DNA from: CALARM01 sp964431735
GTDB taxonomy: Bacteria > Vulcanimicrobiota > SpSt-956 > JAKJGF01
NCBI GenBank assembly: GCA_964431735.1
Contig: CAYSLJ010000027.1
Span: 1-52,009 of the forward strand
Direction of reading: 5' to 3'
DNA: 52,009 nucleotides
The notes beneath the pieces are model-generated. The model was not told the origin of the DNA. It did not search any database and was given only the letters and a program-made list of their open reading frames with translations. Position 1 is the stretch's first letter; each line of letters opens with the position of its first letter. Both the position numbers and the translations under genes were made by a program. Below are positions 25,528 through 33,958 of the stretch, in pieces.

Positions 25528-26233
25528 TTAAATCGCTCCTTTTCATAATATGTTTCTGTAATTCCTGTAATACATAAGATTTAAACCCATGAGTCCTTGC
25601 GCTCATGCAAAATCCTTCATCTTCTCCCGTTTTTCCCGGGGAATATCTTATTGATTTATTTTCAAAAACTTTCCTTGAAACAAGCATTACCGCCCCTGTT
25701 GTGGTAACTTCAAACAATTTTTCGGAAGGGAGAATATTTCTGTGGCCGGCAAGAGGCATAAAATTATAATTAAGATTACCATTTGCAATCAGACCTGCCA
25801 CTATATTTTTATTCGTAGCGAGTAATTTATTAAGAATGTCCGGATTGACCAGGATATCACTATCGACAGACAAAAGATATTCCGCTTCTATATCAAGCCA
25901 TGCAAAGTCTAAAATAAGGTTTCTTAATACGGATAATGATTTATAGGTTTTATTCTGCCTGTTTAACATAGTTTCTGCAGTAATAACCCTGTCTTCTCCC
26001 CAGTCATGAGGGTAATCAAAGTTTACCTCTGAAATTCTTATATATCTGTATTCTTTCTCGCGGGCAGCCTTCCAGTCTGCAAGTATCCCTGCGCTGCTAT
26101 CTGAACTATCGTTTAATATGAAATGAAACGAGAGATTTTTTTTCGGATAGTCCAGCCTGGATAGGAAATAAAGATATTCGGATAATATCCATGAGCGGTT
26201 TCTTATGGGAGCTGCTATTAAAATATTTTTCAT
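25520..26233 (-). CDS. GT-A fold glycosyltransferase
   Basis: This 237-aa enzyme (start at the second ATG, 26233, eight bases after GGAG) has an N-terminal nucleotide-sugar region (ILIAAPIRNRSWILSEYLYF, then FHFILNDSSDSS) and the metal-binding DxD-type motif in YLLSVDSDILVNPDI. The pattern TGAVMLVSRKVFE and GEDEGFCMSARTHGF is typical of glycosyltransferases of the family 2/Anp1-like group. It is the last of the modification genes before the tail tube gene. Sugar and acceptor are unknown; a virion protein or the host surface is possible. Confidence 0.75.
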   Translation of the reverse strand: MKNILIAAPIRNRSWILSEYLYFLSRLDYPKKNLSFHFILNDSSDSSAGILADWKAAREKEYRYIRISEVNFDYPHDWGEDRVITAETMLNRQNKTYKSLSVLRNLILDFAWLDIEAEYLLSVDSDILVNPDILNKLLATNKNIVAGLIANGNLNYNFMPLAGHRNILPSEKLFEVTTTGAVMLVSRKVFENKSIRYSPGKTGEDEGFCMSARTHGFKSYVLQELQKHIMKRSDLND

Positions 26234-26238
26234 CTCCA

Positions 26239-26334
26239 TTACTCTCCAAATCCGTTACATAGCCCGTCCAGGTAGTCATGTACGGCATCTATTATTACAT
26301 CTAAAATTCTATCTATTATCTTATTCATAGCCAT
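26239..26334 (-). CDS. 31-aa small ORF between glycosyltransferase genes
   Basis: The frame MAMNKIIDRILDVIIDAVHD and onward to a TAA at 26239-26241 fills the only space in this operon, 13 bases after the upstream stop and overlapping the next gene's first ATG (TAATG). It would form an amphipathic helix. The ribosome site is weak. It may be a real small peptide or a remnant. Confidence 0.4.
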   Translation of the reverse strand: MAMNKIIDRILDVIIDAVHDYLDGLCNGFGE

Positions 26335-26347
26335 ATCCAGTATTCTT

Positions 26348-27265
26348 TTACGCATTGATTTTTTTTATAAGCCCCTCGTATTTATCTACTACCCTCTCCC
26401 AGCTATTACCCAGGGCGAACTGATAATTAATATCTACGAGTTCTCCTGTTCCTTTTTCCCATATAAAATCAAGCCTTTCTGCTACTTCAAAAGATGTTCC
26501 GCAGACAAAAGGGGAGCATGTCATGAGTTTTAAATAATCCTCTTTTAAAGAATTATCATAAACACTCACAACCGGCCTTTTATTTATGTAACCTTCAAGG
26601 ATTGACAGGTAACCGCTCGTCAAAACCATATCGCTTCCTTTAATATAGTCATCTACATTATTTACAAATCCATGAAACTTAACTTCAATTCCAAGCTCTT
26701 CCGCCATTTTTTCCAGCTTACCTCTTAAAGGACCATCGCCGCAGACATCGAGAGTAAAAATATTCCTGGTCTTCTTTAAAGCCTGTAAGAATAAATGAGG
26801 GCTGCAGTCAGGAGCAAGTCTTCCTATATAGAGTAATTTTTTCTTTCCTGGAGTAGGCACGCAATCCACAGACTTAACTCCTCCGTAAATGACCAGGGAA
26901 GGAGATTGTTTATACCATCGTCTTATATAGTCACCCACTGCTATAGTAGCAGAGGAAAGCTTTTCAACTTCAAGCCTTCTTTTTATTACTGCTTCATCAG
27001 GAGGAATTCTCCCTTCCCATCCATGGAAAACTGTTATCTGAGGTATAGATACACCGGGAATAAAAGAGACGAAATCATGAGCTATAATCAGATCGGGATT
27101 GTATTTAAATATCGCCGATTTTGCTTGACCGGGATAAACCCAGAGCACCTGATACCCTCTGGATGAAAATTCCTTTGTTATCTCAGATATATGCTTTTGC
27201 ACTCCTCCCAGGGGAACAGTGTCACCGGGTAAATTAAAGTGGGCGGAAGTCATTAATATCTTCAT
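26348..27265 (-). CDS. GT4/GT-B fold glycosyltransferase
   Basis: This 305-aa family 4 type enzyme has an N-terminal Gly-rich loop (PLGGVQKHISEITKEFSSRG), then DLIIAHDFVSF and the domain linker KKLLYIGRLAPDCSPHLFLQ. The C-terminal nucleotide-sugar site includes LDVCGDGPLRGKLEKMAEEL and LEGYINKRPVVS, where the usual E-x7-E motif is partly kept. It is somewhat short for the family. It starts at an ATGA overlap with the upstream CgeB-like gene, so the genes are co-translated. Confidence 0.82.
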   Translation of the reverse strand: MKILMTSAHFNLPGDTVPLGGVQKHISEITKEFSSRGYQVLWVYPGQAKSAIFKYNPDLIIAHDFVSFIPGVSIPQITVFHGWEGRIPPDEAVIKRRLEVEKLSSATIAVGDYIRRWYKQSPSLVIYGGVKSVDCVPTPGKKKLLYIGRLAPDCSPHLFLQALKKTRNIFTLDVCGDGPLRGKLEKMAEELGIEVKFHGFVNNVDDYIKGSDMVLTSGYLSILEGYINKRPVVSVYDNSLKEDYLKLMTCSPFVCGTSFEVAERLDFIWEKGTGELVDINYQFALGNSWERVVDKYEGLIKKINA

Positions 27266-28200
27266 TTTATATCCTCCAATACTCCCTGCATGAGCTTCTT
27301 ATAGGAATAGTTTTCTTTTGTTTTTTTATGCCCGGCCCTGGCGATTTTATCCCTTTCTTTATCATGGGAAAGGTAATATTTAATCTTCTCTTTAAGCTCA
27401 TCATAGGAAGAAAATAACACCAGTTCTTTATCGGAAAAAAGCATTTTTGCTTCCGGGAAATCTTCAGATAAAAGAAACTGCCCGGAGCCTGTTATTTCCA
27501 TTACCCTGTTCTTTAAACATTTAACTCCGTTAGCTGGCTGATCCGAGAAATTGAGATTTATTATCGACTGATTTGCAATCTCTATCATCTTCTTATGACT
27601 TACCCTGTAAGGATAATTCCAGTATTTGTTTCTGCATCCGAACAGATCCAGCTCATCCCGGAATTCTTTCGCAAGGGAATCTATATAGTTTAATCTTGCG
27701 GGAAAGCTCGAACCGACAAAAGAAACTTTATAATTTTTATCGGATTTAAGATTTAAATGATACGCAGGATCATATCCAAAGGGAAGGAATTTTGCATTTA
27801 TGCCCATAGGCTTATAGTATTTTTCCATGCTTTCATAATTGGTTGTATATACTTGATGATATTCTTTGAGTTTTAATTTATGTAATTTTGAGTTCGGCGC
27901 ATGTGTCAATATATAAGGATCGTCAACCTGCCAGACTATCGTATTAACACCGGTCTGATTTATCTTTTTAATAGTTGACGGTTTTATCTGCTCTCCCTGG
28001 ATAACAAATAAAATGTCCACATGGAATTTACTTATAGAGTGCATGATTAATTCATCGTAAACCTCATAAGGAAACGATACGTCCCTGGGGCAGCAGAGAG
28101 GAACAATGTCATATCCTTTCTGTTCTATAAATCCGCCCCTGATACCGCGATGGAAGTTCCCCGGCTCAAGGCTTTCCGTAATAAGAAGAATAGTTTTCAT
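27262..28200 (-). CDS. CgeB-like glycosyltransferase
   Basis: This 312-aa protein resembles the spore-maturation CgeB group of GT-B enzymes: an N-terminal part with DILFVIQGEQI and NTIVWQVDDPYIL, then KVSFVGSSFPARLNYID, NLNFSDQPANGVKCLKNRVM and EITGSGQFLLSEDFPE. CgeB-type enzymes add sugars to proteins or spore coat in other systems and occur in several phages beside structural genes. The order in the cassette and overlaps at both ends (ATGA) indicate one coordinated modification pathway. Confidence 0.78.
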   Translation of the reverse strand: MKTILLITESLEPGNFHRGIRGGFIEQKGYDIVPLCCPRDVSFPYEVYDELIMHSISKFHVDILFVIQGEQIKPSTIKKINQTGVNTIVWQVDDPYILTHAPNSKLHKLKLKEYHQVYTTNYESMEKYYKPMGINAKFLPFGYDPAYHLNLKSDKNYKVSFVGSSFPARLNYIDSLAKEFRDELDLFGCRNKYWNYPYRVSHKKMIEIANQSIINLNFSDQPANGVKCLKNRVMEITGSGQFLLSEDFPEAKMLFSDKELVLFSSYDELKEKIKYYLSHDKERDKIARAGHKKTKENYSYKKLMQGVLEDIK

Positions 28201-28784
28201 AAATTATACCCTTTCTTAAAGTAGAAGGAATTTTTCCTCACTCTTTCAAGGTCTTTTCCCATATAGACAATATAAGACAGATGATTTTGCACACAGAAAT
28301 AATTGCCGAATTTATGGAAATCTTCTTTTTCCCACTGGGTTCTATGTGTTTCATAGATATTACCGAAGGCGGCCTTCTGGATACCTATGTTTTTAGGAGT
28401 CGAAACTATCAGGTTTCTGCCATTAAGAAGACACTGGCGGATAAGTTCTTCTCCTTCTTCTCTGGTAAAATGTTCAAGTATATCTATAAGTAAAATCAGA
28501 TCGTAAGTTTTGCTTATATTTTTAAATGCGTTAAGGGCTTCGTCTATGTAAATGGTGTCATAGATATTTTTCTGAATGGCACTTATATAATCAGAAAAAG
28601 CCTCAATGCCGTCTATTGCTACTCTTTTGTTTTTCAGGTTATCCGTATACCACAGGTTAAGGCGTTCATAAATCAGGAAACCGTATTTGCCGAACCCGAT
28701 TCCTATATCTAAAACCTTCTCAGGTTCCGTCAATATTACAAGTTCCATGATTTCGTTTATCTGATAAGTATGCGAAGTGGGCAT
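28197..28784 (-). CDS. Class I SAM-dependent methyltransferase
   Basis: This 195-aa protein carries the SAM-binding motif VLDIGIGFGKYGFLIYERL, the acidic loop RVAIDGIEAF and the motif IV/V region YDLILLIDILEHFTREEGEEL. It is typical of small methyltransferases in glycan biosynthesis clusters that methylate sugars. It starts at a TAATG overlap with the upstream GT2 gene. Substrate unknown; a sugar added by the neighbouring enzymes is the natural guess. Confidence 0.8.
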   Translation of the reverse strand: MPTSHTYQINEIMELVILTEPEKVLDIGIGFGKYGFLIYERLNLWYTDNLKNKRVAIDGIEAFSDYISAIQKNIYDTIYIDEALNAFKNISKTYDLILLIDILEHFTREEGEELIRQCLLNGRNLIVSTPKNIGIQKAAFGNIYETHRTQWEKEDFHKFGNYFCVQNHLSYIVYMGKDLERVRKNSFYFKKGYNL

Positions 28785-29602
28785 TACCTTTCTCCATTTC
28801 TCCAGGGTCTCTGCCCTGTAAAAGGATAGTCAGGACTGAAACCGTTATTCTTTTTCAAGAAATCTCCCCACACAGCCATGAACTCCGCCCTTCCTTTTGC
28901 TACGGCCTGAAGTTCGTTATGATGTTTTCTTTCCGAGTGATGCAGGACATGGGTAATTACCGAACCGGGATAATAGCGAACATCGAAACCGGCACGCCAG
29001 ACATCCATACCGTAACTTGTATCATCCCAGTAGATAGGTACGTTGAATTCCGGAAGATAACCTATCTTTTCGAGCATATCACGTCGATACAGGCCGAAGC
29101 CTGCATAGGCATGATTTTGAATTTCCTGAACCTCGGAGGCAGGTTTTCCGCTACCGGGAACTATTGTGTTTCCATTTCTATCCAGATCTGCGCCGTGACT
29201 CATTACCCTGCCGTCAGGCCAGAGAACCAGGCTGGCAACATGACCCACGTCCGGATTGGTTCTTGCGTAATCAATCGCGCCCCTTAACCATCCGGGATGA
29301 GCGAGACAATCGTTATTCATAAGATAAACGAATTGTCCGTAGCTCCATTTCATTGCTCTGTTATTACTGGCAGCGTAAGACGTGTCGTCATGCTCAAAAA
29401 TAAGTGTTGCTCTGTCAGCCCAGTTTGTTAGAAGATAATCTCTGACTTCTTTCCGAGTGGAGGAGTCTACAATAATAAGCTCGTAGCGAACATCTTTTGA
29501 ATATTTTTCTATGGAAGCAAGGCAATTTTTCAGAAGTTCAGGTCTGTTTCTGGTTACCACTATCACACTTGCTTCATAATTTAATTCATTCCTCGTCTTC
29601 AT
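28784..29602 (-). CDS. Family 2 glycosyltransferase
   Basis: This 272-aa GT-A enzyme begins ASVIVVTRNRPELLKNCLAS, the classical GT2 nucleotide-binding start, followed by ELIIVDSSTRKEV and the DxD-like region FVYLMNNDCLAHPGWL. Later motifs (GFGLYRRDMLEKIGYLPEF, WDDTSYGMDVWRAGF) carry the catalytic ED/DD-type acidic residues. It is the first gene of the modification cassette, and its start lies inside the end of the gp37-like gene. Confidence 0.88.
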   Translation of the reverse strand: MKTRNELNYEASVIVVTRNRPELLKNCLASIEKYSKDVRYELIIVDSSTRKEVRDYLLTNWADRATLIFEHDDTSYAASNNRAMKWSYGQFVYLMNNDCLAHPGWLRGAIDYARTNPDVGHVASLVLWPDGRVMSHGADLDRNGNTIVPGSGKPASEVQEIQNHAYAGFGLYRRDMLEKIGYLPEFNVPIYWDDTSYGMDVWRAGFDVRYYPGSVITHVLHHSERKHHNELQAVAKGRAEFMAVWGDFLKKNNGFSPDYPFTGQRPWRNGER

Positions 29603-30008
29603 AATCCGGCGTCACCTTTCTTTTTAATGCAAAAACAAATATGTATGTCCATATCCCGCCCTCTTCTCCGCCAAATTTTATCCTTCTCGGCCTCATCGGT
29701 TTACATCCCGTTATAATAAAACCTGTCAGGGCTTTCCTTACCAGTTCTATATATCCGTAAGCTCCGGTATGTGTCCGTAACCCCTTGACCGATATACACA
29801 TGGCAAATTCATCATCTTCTATCTGAATGATATCATCGGGAGTTATAGGGTTAGAGAAATCAGATCCGAAAAATTGAACCAGTATAACCCCTTTGGAGTG
29901 AGTAAGGACATACTCTTCAGGCTTTTCAGGGAACCCTTCTATCTTTAAGGTATTAATCTTTTCTTTCAATCTGTCTACAATTGCCTGCTCTATATCTTTT
30001 ATATCCAT
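29586..30008 (-). CDS. Mu gp37-like head-tail joining protein
   Basis: This 140-aa protein (MDIKDIEQAIVDRLKEKIN..., then AMCISVKGLRTHTGAYGYIE) matches the form of the Mu gp37/DUF1834 family found directly after gp36. It likely acts as a tail terminator or neck protein. Its ribosome site and upstream region are made of 11-bp repeats, and the glycosyltransferase cassette begins within its last codons. Confidence 0.7.
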   Translation of the reverse strand: MDIKDIEQAIVDRLKEKINTLKIEGFPEKPEEYVLTHSKGVILVQFFGSDFSNPITPDDIIQIEDDEFAMCISVKGLRTHTGAYGYIELVRKALTGFIITGCKPMRPRRIKFGGEEGGIWTYIFVFALKRKVTPDYEDEE

Positions 30009-30051
30009 TCAAATGCCCTTCAAAGACCGTTCAAAGGTCGTTTAATACATG
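30008..30051. repeat. Four 11-bp repeats between gp36 and gp37 genes
   Basis: The units are TTCAAATGCCC, TTCAAAGACCG, TTCAAAGGTCG and TTTAATACATG, in exact 11-bp phase. They fill the whole space between the two genes and touch the gp37 start codon and the gp36 stop. Related arrays lie at 9788, 10208 and 47775. Confidence 0.75.
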
Positions 30052-30488
30052 CTTAAAAAACTTTTTGTAAATTTCTTGTCGGAAGCGGTTTTATTTGTTC
30101 TTACATCACTGCCTGTTATATCCGAACCGGATGAGCCCATCTGAGCTATGCCAAGAAGAAACCTACCTTCCTGGATATCTTTTAACTTCTTTATTCCGTC
30201 ATTGTATTTTACCCTTATCTCTTCAGGCGCTTTCCGTTCCGGTCTGCGTGTCCAGAGATAATAAATTGCAAGATCTACGGATATATCTTTTATCTTCTGT
30301 GGGACGGTAGTAAGAGGGAGGGAATACCTCCCTCCTATATAACCGTCGATATCGCCATCTGCTTTAGCTATTACCTCATTTATATTATCTTCATTAACAG
30401 AAGTAGGAGTATCACTGTCATCTGACAGTTCAATAACCCTCTCTTCCGGTAGTGTTTTAATTAAATCTTCCAGCGTGCAGTAAGGCAT
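30042..30488 (-). CDS. Mu gp36-like (DUF1320) head completion protein
   Basis: This 148-aa protein opens MPYCTLEDLIKTLPEERVIE and contains ADGDIDGYIGGRYSLPLTTV and ISVDLAIYYLWTRRPE, the hallmark of DUF1320 proteins encoded after the capsid gene in Mu-like phages. Such proteins connect head and tail. A good AAAGGG site precedes the ATG. It lies six bases after the decoration-protein gene. Confidence 0.88.
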   Translation of the reverse strand: MPYCTLEDLIKTLPEERVIELSDDSDTPTSVNEDNINEVIAKADGDIDGYIGGRYSLPLTTVPQKIKDISVDLAIYYLWTRRPERKAPEEIRVKYNDGIKKLKDIQEGRFLLGIAQMGSSGSDITGSDVRTNKTASDKKFTKSFLSMY

Positions 30489-30493
30489 AACAA

Positions 30494-30880
30494 CTACCCT
30501 TTCAGATCCGTAAGAACATATCCTGAAGTTATCGGATAATCGTCCGGGTCTCCGGCAGAGTAACCGTTAATAGCTATAAGGTCATCGCCTGTTATCTGAG
30601 TTGTACCTTCGGGAGTGTTCGCTTCAACTGCTTTCCCGTCTGCATCAGATGCAAGAGGAACTCCTGCTTTTGAAATAGTTCCTCCTACCTCTACAATAAC
30701 GGTTCCAGTCTTAACCACTCCGGCAACTTCTCCGTCATCGTAGTTTCTCTCTGTAACGCCGGTGGCTTTTTTACCTGCACCGCAGTGCGCTCCGTCGTAG
30801 TCGACGAAACGGAACTTAACCAGATTGTCCGTTGCTTTTATAGTGCCTACTACACCGGGCTGATATGTTGGTATCGCCAT
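30494..30880 (-). CDS. Capsid decoration / DUF2190-like protein
   Basis: This 128-aa beta-rich protein follows the major capsid gene (start behind GGAGGAAAAG). Motifs GVTERNYDDGEVAGVVKTGT and VEVGGTISKAGVPLASDADG resemble the DUF2190 family of phage head fibre or decoration proteins, which often appear at this place. Likely binds the outside of the capsid. Confidence 0.65.
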   Translation of the reverse strand: MAIPTYQPGVVGTIKATDNLVKFRFVDYDGAHCGAGKKATGVTERNYDDGEVAGVVKTGTVIVEVGGTISKAGVPLASDADGKAVEANTPEGTTQITGDDLIAINGYSAGDPDDYPITSGYVLTDLKG

Positions 30881-30898
30881 AATCTTTTCCTCCTCTTC

Positions 30899-31864
30899 TT
30901 ACGCGGCTTCGCCGGTACCTTTCAGTATATAAGCTGCTCCCTGACCGGTAATATTAACCTGGTAGTTATCGGTATAATTAACTAAGGTCAGCTTCGCTCC
31001 CTCTGCATATTCAAACGTCATAGGATATCCCAATCTCTGGATGACATAACCCCATGCTGGCACCCACACGTCTTCTATTGAATCTATAGTTATATCTGCG
31101 GGAGGTCCAGGAACATAAGCGAGAATACAGCAATCATTCCAGAGTCTTACGAAAGAAGAGTCTTCATCACCGGCATCGGGAATATAATAGCTTCTTCCGA
31201 CATAGATATTAGGGATTTCGAGTATTTCTTTTAACATATCTATGGTGACTACTTTTCTTTCTGAATCACTTAACTCTGCTTTTATTACGGGGTGTTTTCT
31301 TAATATTTTATATGTGGATCTGTCTATTACCATTGTGTTTATTTCTTCCCCGATGGCATCTGCTACAGTATCCCTTGCAGTCTCGATATCTTCTTCCGGG
31401 TCTGAGTTTTCATAATCGCTCCACTTATCTGTCAGAGTAAGCGTTCTCTTATGGGTATCCAGATAGTTACTTTCGTCCTGAGCCATCTCCGCTATCTCAG
31501 CTTCCATCTCCAGGGCGACTGCTGTTTTAGATCTAAATGCAGCATGTTTCCTTAAGCTCAATTCGTCAGGAGCTTCCTGGCCTTCCAGGTAATCGATCGG
31601 ATATTCGGCATCATGCTCTTCGGTAGCAAGGGTGATAGTGCTCTTAGAATCCACAGGGAGGCGATTCGATTTTGCACCAAGCCCCCTCAAGGTCTTAAAA
31701 AGTTTGAAATGTTCCTTGCCGAATTTTGGTATCTTGGTTTTCATTTTAGGGACTTTTTTGACGGGGAAAAGATAAGTTCCCACCATACCGGGAACCCTGT
31801 AACCCCATGCCAGTTCGTTTATAACGGGGAGTATCTCGCCACGTACTTCATCTAACCTTCCCAT
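30899..31864 (-). CDS. Major capsid protein
   Basis: This 321-aa protein sits directly after the protease/scaffold gene. It has the acidic helical N-arm region followed by QEAPDELSLRKHAAFRSKTA and LEMEAEIAEMAQDESNYL, a helix-rich P-domain (TVADAIGEEINTMVIDRSTY) and late beta strands with DCCILAYVPG and WGYVIQRLGYPM, all typical of HK97-fold coat proteins. The length is usual for Mu-type capsids. It resembles a coat subgroup found in other transposable phages rather than Mu gpT itself; that comparison is from memory. Confidence 0.8.
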   Translation of the reverse strand: MGRLDEVRGEILPVINELAWGYRVPGMVGTYLFPVKKVPKMKTKIPKFGKEHFKLFKTLRGLGAKSNRLPVDSKSTITLATEEHDAEYPIDYLEGQEAPDELSLRKHAAFRSKTAVALEMEAEIAEMAQDESNYLDTHKRTLTLTDKWSDYENSDPEEDIETARDTVADAIGEEINTMVIDRSTYKILRKHPVIKAELSDSERKVVTIDMLKEILEIPNIYVGRSYYIPDAGDEDSSFVRLWNDCCILAYVPGPPADITIDSIEDVWVPAWGYVIQRLGYPMTFEYAEGAKLTLVNYTDNYQVNITGQGAAYILKGTGEAA

Positions 31865-31869
31865 ATTGC

Positions 31870-32919
31870 TTATTTCCTCACTTTCTCAACAGCTATCTCA
31901 TAGCTCACGTTATTCTTTTCGGCATACTCTTTAGCTTTCTCGTGAAGCTCAAGCTGTTCCTGATTTACATTACTGTAATTTGAATACCTCGAAGTCTTTT
32001 CCGGCTTACCTGAAGTTGCCACCCTGCTTTTAGTTGCCACTTCACTGAAAAGCTTATGCTCCTTTAAATTCCTTTTTAAGAAATCTTTGCACTTCTCAAC
32101 GGCATCTTTTTTACCGCCTTCCGAGAAATTATAATCTCCCCTTTCGTGACATATATCAAAAAGGTCTATCACGAAAGAATGATCAGCAGGCGTGAGTTGA
32201 TTACCCAGGTCATGCTCACAGAAGTCAGAGTATTCTTTCTGTCTTTTTTCTTTATTGAGCTTTTCGACTTCCGCCTTAAGGTTTGCCAGTTCCTCTTCTC
32301 TCTGGCGGGATTTCTCGGCAAATTCGGAAGAAACAGCCTGAGTCTTAAGTTCCTGAATTTCCTTATCTTTTTCTTTTTGCTGTTCCATTAATCCGGCCAG
32401 TGTGTTTTTCAGATCCTGGATCTCTTTTTCTTTGGGATCTGCTTCTACGTTTACAGCCATATCGTTACCTCCATTTTCACTGAAATAATAAATTAAATTA
32501 TCTTCTTTTTCGTTAAATTTAATGTCCGCGAGCCCCTTTACAGCGGGGTGGCTCGCGCCCAGAAACCCGACATGTTTTATTGTTCCGTCAGGTCTAAGAG
32601 AGATAGATCTCTTCTTCCAGAACCCCTGTTTAACTACCCGCTCAAACTCTTCCGGGACCTGTGTGAATTTAGCGAGGATTTTTTTGCCTTCCCGCTTCAA
32701 TCCATCTACCCAGCCGAAGGCAGGCTTTCCTTCTTCAGGGTATTTCTTTTGAGGTTCATAATCGGGATGACCAATAACTATAGGGATTTCGTCTTTTTGC
32801 GGATTGTAACTGTTAACTATTCGATCCAGCTCCTGGTCAGAGTAGTATTTACCCCTCCCTGCATTGTCGGTCTGGTATCCGCCTTCAAAAATTTCTATCC
32901 AGTCATTAAATCCTGACAC
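31870..32919 (-). CDS. Mu gpI-like prohead protease fused to scaffold
   Basis: This 349-aa protein begins at a GTG seven bases after AGGAG. The N-terminal 150 residues match the Mu gpI protease family: EIPIVIGHPDYEPQKKYPEE contains the likely catalytic His and KKRSISLRPDGTI the Ser. A coiled coil (about 165-235, KEKEIQDLKNTLAGLMEQQK) and a charged C-terminus would act as scaffold inside the prohead. Protease cleavage then clears the scaffold, as in Mu, where gpI and the internal product gpZ share this gene. Confidence 0.85.
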   Translation of the reverse strand: MSGFNDWIEIFEGGYQTDNAGRGKYYSDQELDRIVNSYNPQKDEIPIVIGHPDYEPQKKYPEEGKPAFGWVDGLKREGKKILAKFTQVPEEFERVVKQGFWKKRSISLRPDGTIKHVGFLGASHPAVKGLADIKFNEKEDNLIYYFSENGGNDMAVNVEADPKEKEIQDLKNTLAGLMEQQKEKDKEIQELKTQAVSSEFAEKSRQREEELANLKAEVEKLNKEKRQKEYSDFCEHDLGNQLTPADHSFVIDLFDICHERGDYNFSEGGKKDAVEKCKDFLKRNLKEHKLFSEVATKSRVATSGKPEKTSRYSNYSNVNQEQLELHEKAKEYAEKNNVSYEIAVEKVRK

Positions 32920-32929
32920 AGTCTTTCTC

Positions 32930-33181
32930 CTATTTTGATTTCTTTAACGCTCTTATAATCGTAAATGCGAGCGTTGTTAAGGGAGCCATGTATTCTATCA
33001 AGCTCTCCCCGTTCTCAACCGATTCGATTGTAGACTTGGCGGCCTGGAAGATAGAAACAAATGTGCCGGGTTTTTTTATACCGTCGATTTTAAAACTTAC
33101 CTCGACTTCACCGGTAGTATTACCGGCTTCGTCTTCTACCAGGGAAGCATTCCAGTCGTGAATTTTCAGAGATTTATCCAT
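32930..33181 (-). CDS. 83-aa unknown protein, first gene of the leftward late operon
   Basis: A strong AAGGAGGAATTG site precedes the ATG. The first half (DWNASLVEDEAGNTTGEVEV) is polar with beta pattern, and the second half contains AAKSTIESVENGESLIEYMA and ends in a hydrophobic helix (LTTLAFTIIRALKKSK). It may be a small head accessory protein. No family recognised. Confidence 0.55.
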   Translation of the reverse strand: MDKSLKIHDWNASLVEDEAGNTTGEVEVSFKIDGIKKPGTFVSIFQAAKSTIESVENGESLIEYMAPLTTLAFTIIRALKKSK

Positions 33182-33211
33182 AACACAATTCCTCCTTAAG
33201 CATATAGCCTG

Positions 33212-33282
33212 ATTGTAATGCTTATTAATATTTTATTCTCCTGACATTGTCAGGAGAATATTAAACTGTCATAGATTACTAT
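33212..33282. promoter_or_regulatory. Bidirectional late promoter around a palindromic activator site
   Basis: A perfect inverted repeat spans 33234-33260 with core CTGACATTGTCAG at 33241-33253. Exactly 23 nt from either side of the core lies a -10-like hexamer: TACTAT at 33277-33282 on the + strand and TACAAT at 33217-33212 on the - strand. No good -35 is needed if an activator binds the palindrome; its centre would lie near -42, close to where Mor binds at the Mu middle promoter. The nearby Mor gene is the obvious candidate. The rest of 33182-33450 holds no gene I would support. Confidence 0.65.
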
Positions 33283-33450
33283 TATTACTGGTTATTTATT
33301 GATTTTTTAAAAACAGGCCATTAAAACAAATTTACATTCGAATCAAGGAAAATGACATTTAAAAAAATTGAATGCGAATTGAACGAAATTGAACGGGTTC
33401 TAGAGCATTTTAAAAAAAGAAGGTCACCTTTAAAAGAGAGGGGTAATTTT

Positions 33451-33714
33451 ATGACGGAGAATACGCTGGTGGCAGAGCTGGCAAAAAATGTCGGCTTTCC
33501 CATATTATTATTTATAATATGGGTAGTATACCATCGAGCGACGATGCGTATATTTGAAAAGATAACAGAGACACAGTATAACATACTGAAGGATTTAATC
33601 GAAACAAATAACTGCACTATAGGAGCTCTGGCAAGAATCGAACAGAAAATCGATTCTAACACCTGGTGCCCGTACGCCAGGGAGAGAATGAAAGAGGTGA
33701 AAAAGAATGAGTGA
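33451..33714 (+). CDS. Holin-like (BhlA/UviB-type) small membrane protein
   Basis: From the ATG at 33451 with GAGAGGGG upstream the protein has 87 aa. Residues 10-27 (NVGFPILLFIIWVVYH) form one transmembrane helix, followed by a helix with FEKITETQYNILKDLIETNN and a polar tail, the layout of BhlA/UviB-type holin-like proteins. It is the first gene of the rightward late operon. A longer frame from 33352 lacks a ribosome site. Confidence 0.55.
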   Translation: MTENTLVAELAKNVGFPILLFIIWVVYHRATMRIFEKITETQYNILKDLIETNNCTIGALARIEQKIDSNTWCPYARERMKEVKKNE

Positions 33715-33958
33715 AACGAGGCTTTTACTAAAAGGAAAGCTTGGGGAGTTAAGCAGGAAACAACTGGAGCTAAAGAGCGAAGGGAGCGGAATTCTCAAAC
33801 AGCTATCCAGGGGGCTAAACCTGCACTTACATGACGGAGAAATATCGAATATCAATATAAATGAAGTCAACGCGCTTACAAATAGACTCAACAGTATCCA
33901 CGAAGAGATTAAAGAAAACAAGAAAACAATAAAAGAAATTGAAGAGGAACTTCAGTGA
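33707..33958 (+). CDS. 83-aa coiled-coil protein (Mu gp26 position)
   Basis: This short, charged, mostly helical protein (LLKGKLGELSRKQLELKSEG; NRLNSIHEEIKENKKTIKEI) overlaps both neighbours by a few bases. It occupies the place of Mu gp26, a small conserved protein before the terminase genes, and may help in DNA packaging. Assignment is from position and composition only. Confidence 0.6.
   Translation: MSETRLLLKGKLGELSRKQLELKSEGSGILKQLSRGLNLHLHDGEISNININEVNALTNRLNSIHEEIKENKKTIKEIEEELQ

Noticed and set aside
26106..26288. Open frame of 60 codons on the - strand
   Set aside because: It overlaps the glycosyltransferase gene in another frame and has no ribosome site. The 31-codon frame at 26239-26334 fits the operon spacing better.
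33352..33450. N-terminal extension of the holin-like protein from an upstream ATG
   Set aside because: There is no ribosome site for it, and the ATG at 33451 has one. The extension would also put a charged helix before the membrane segment.
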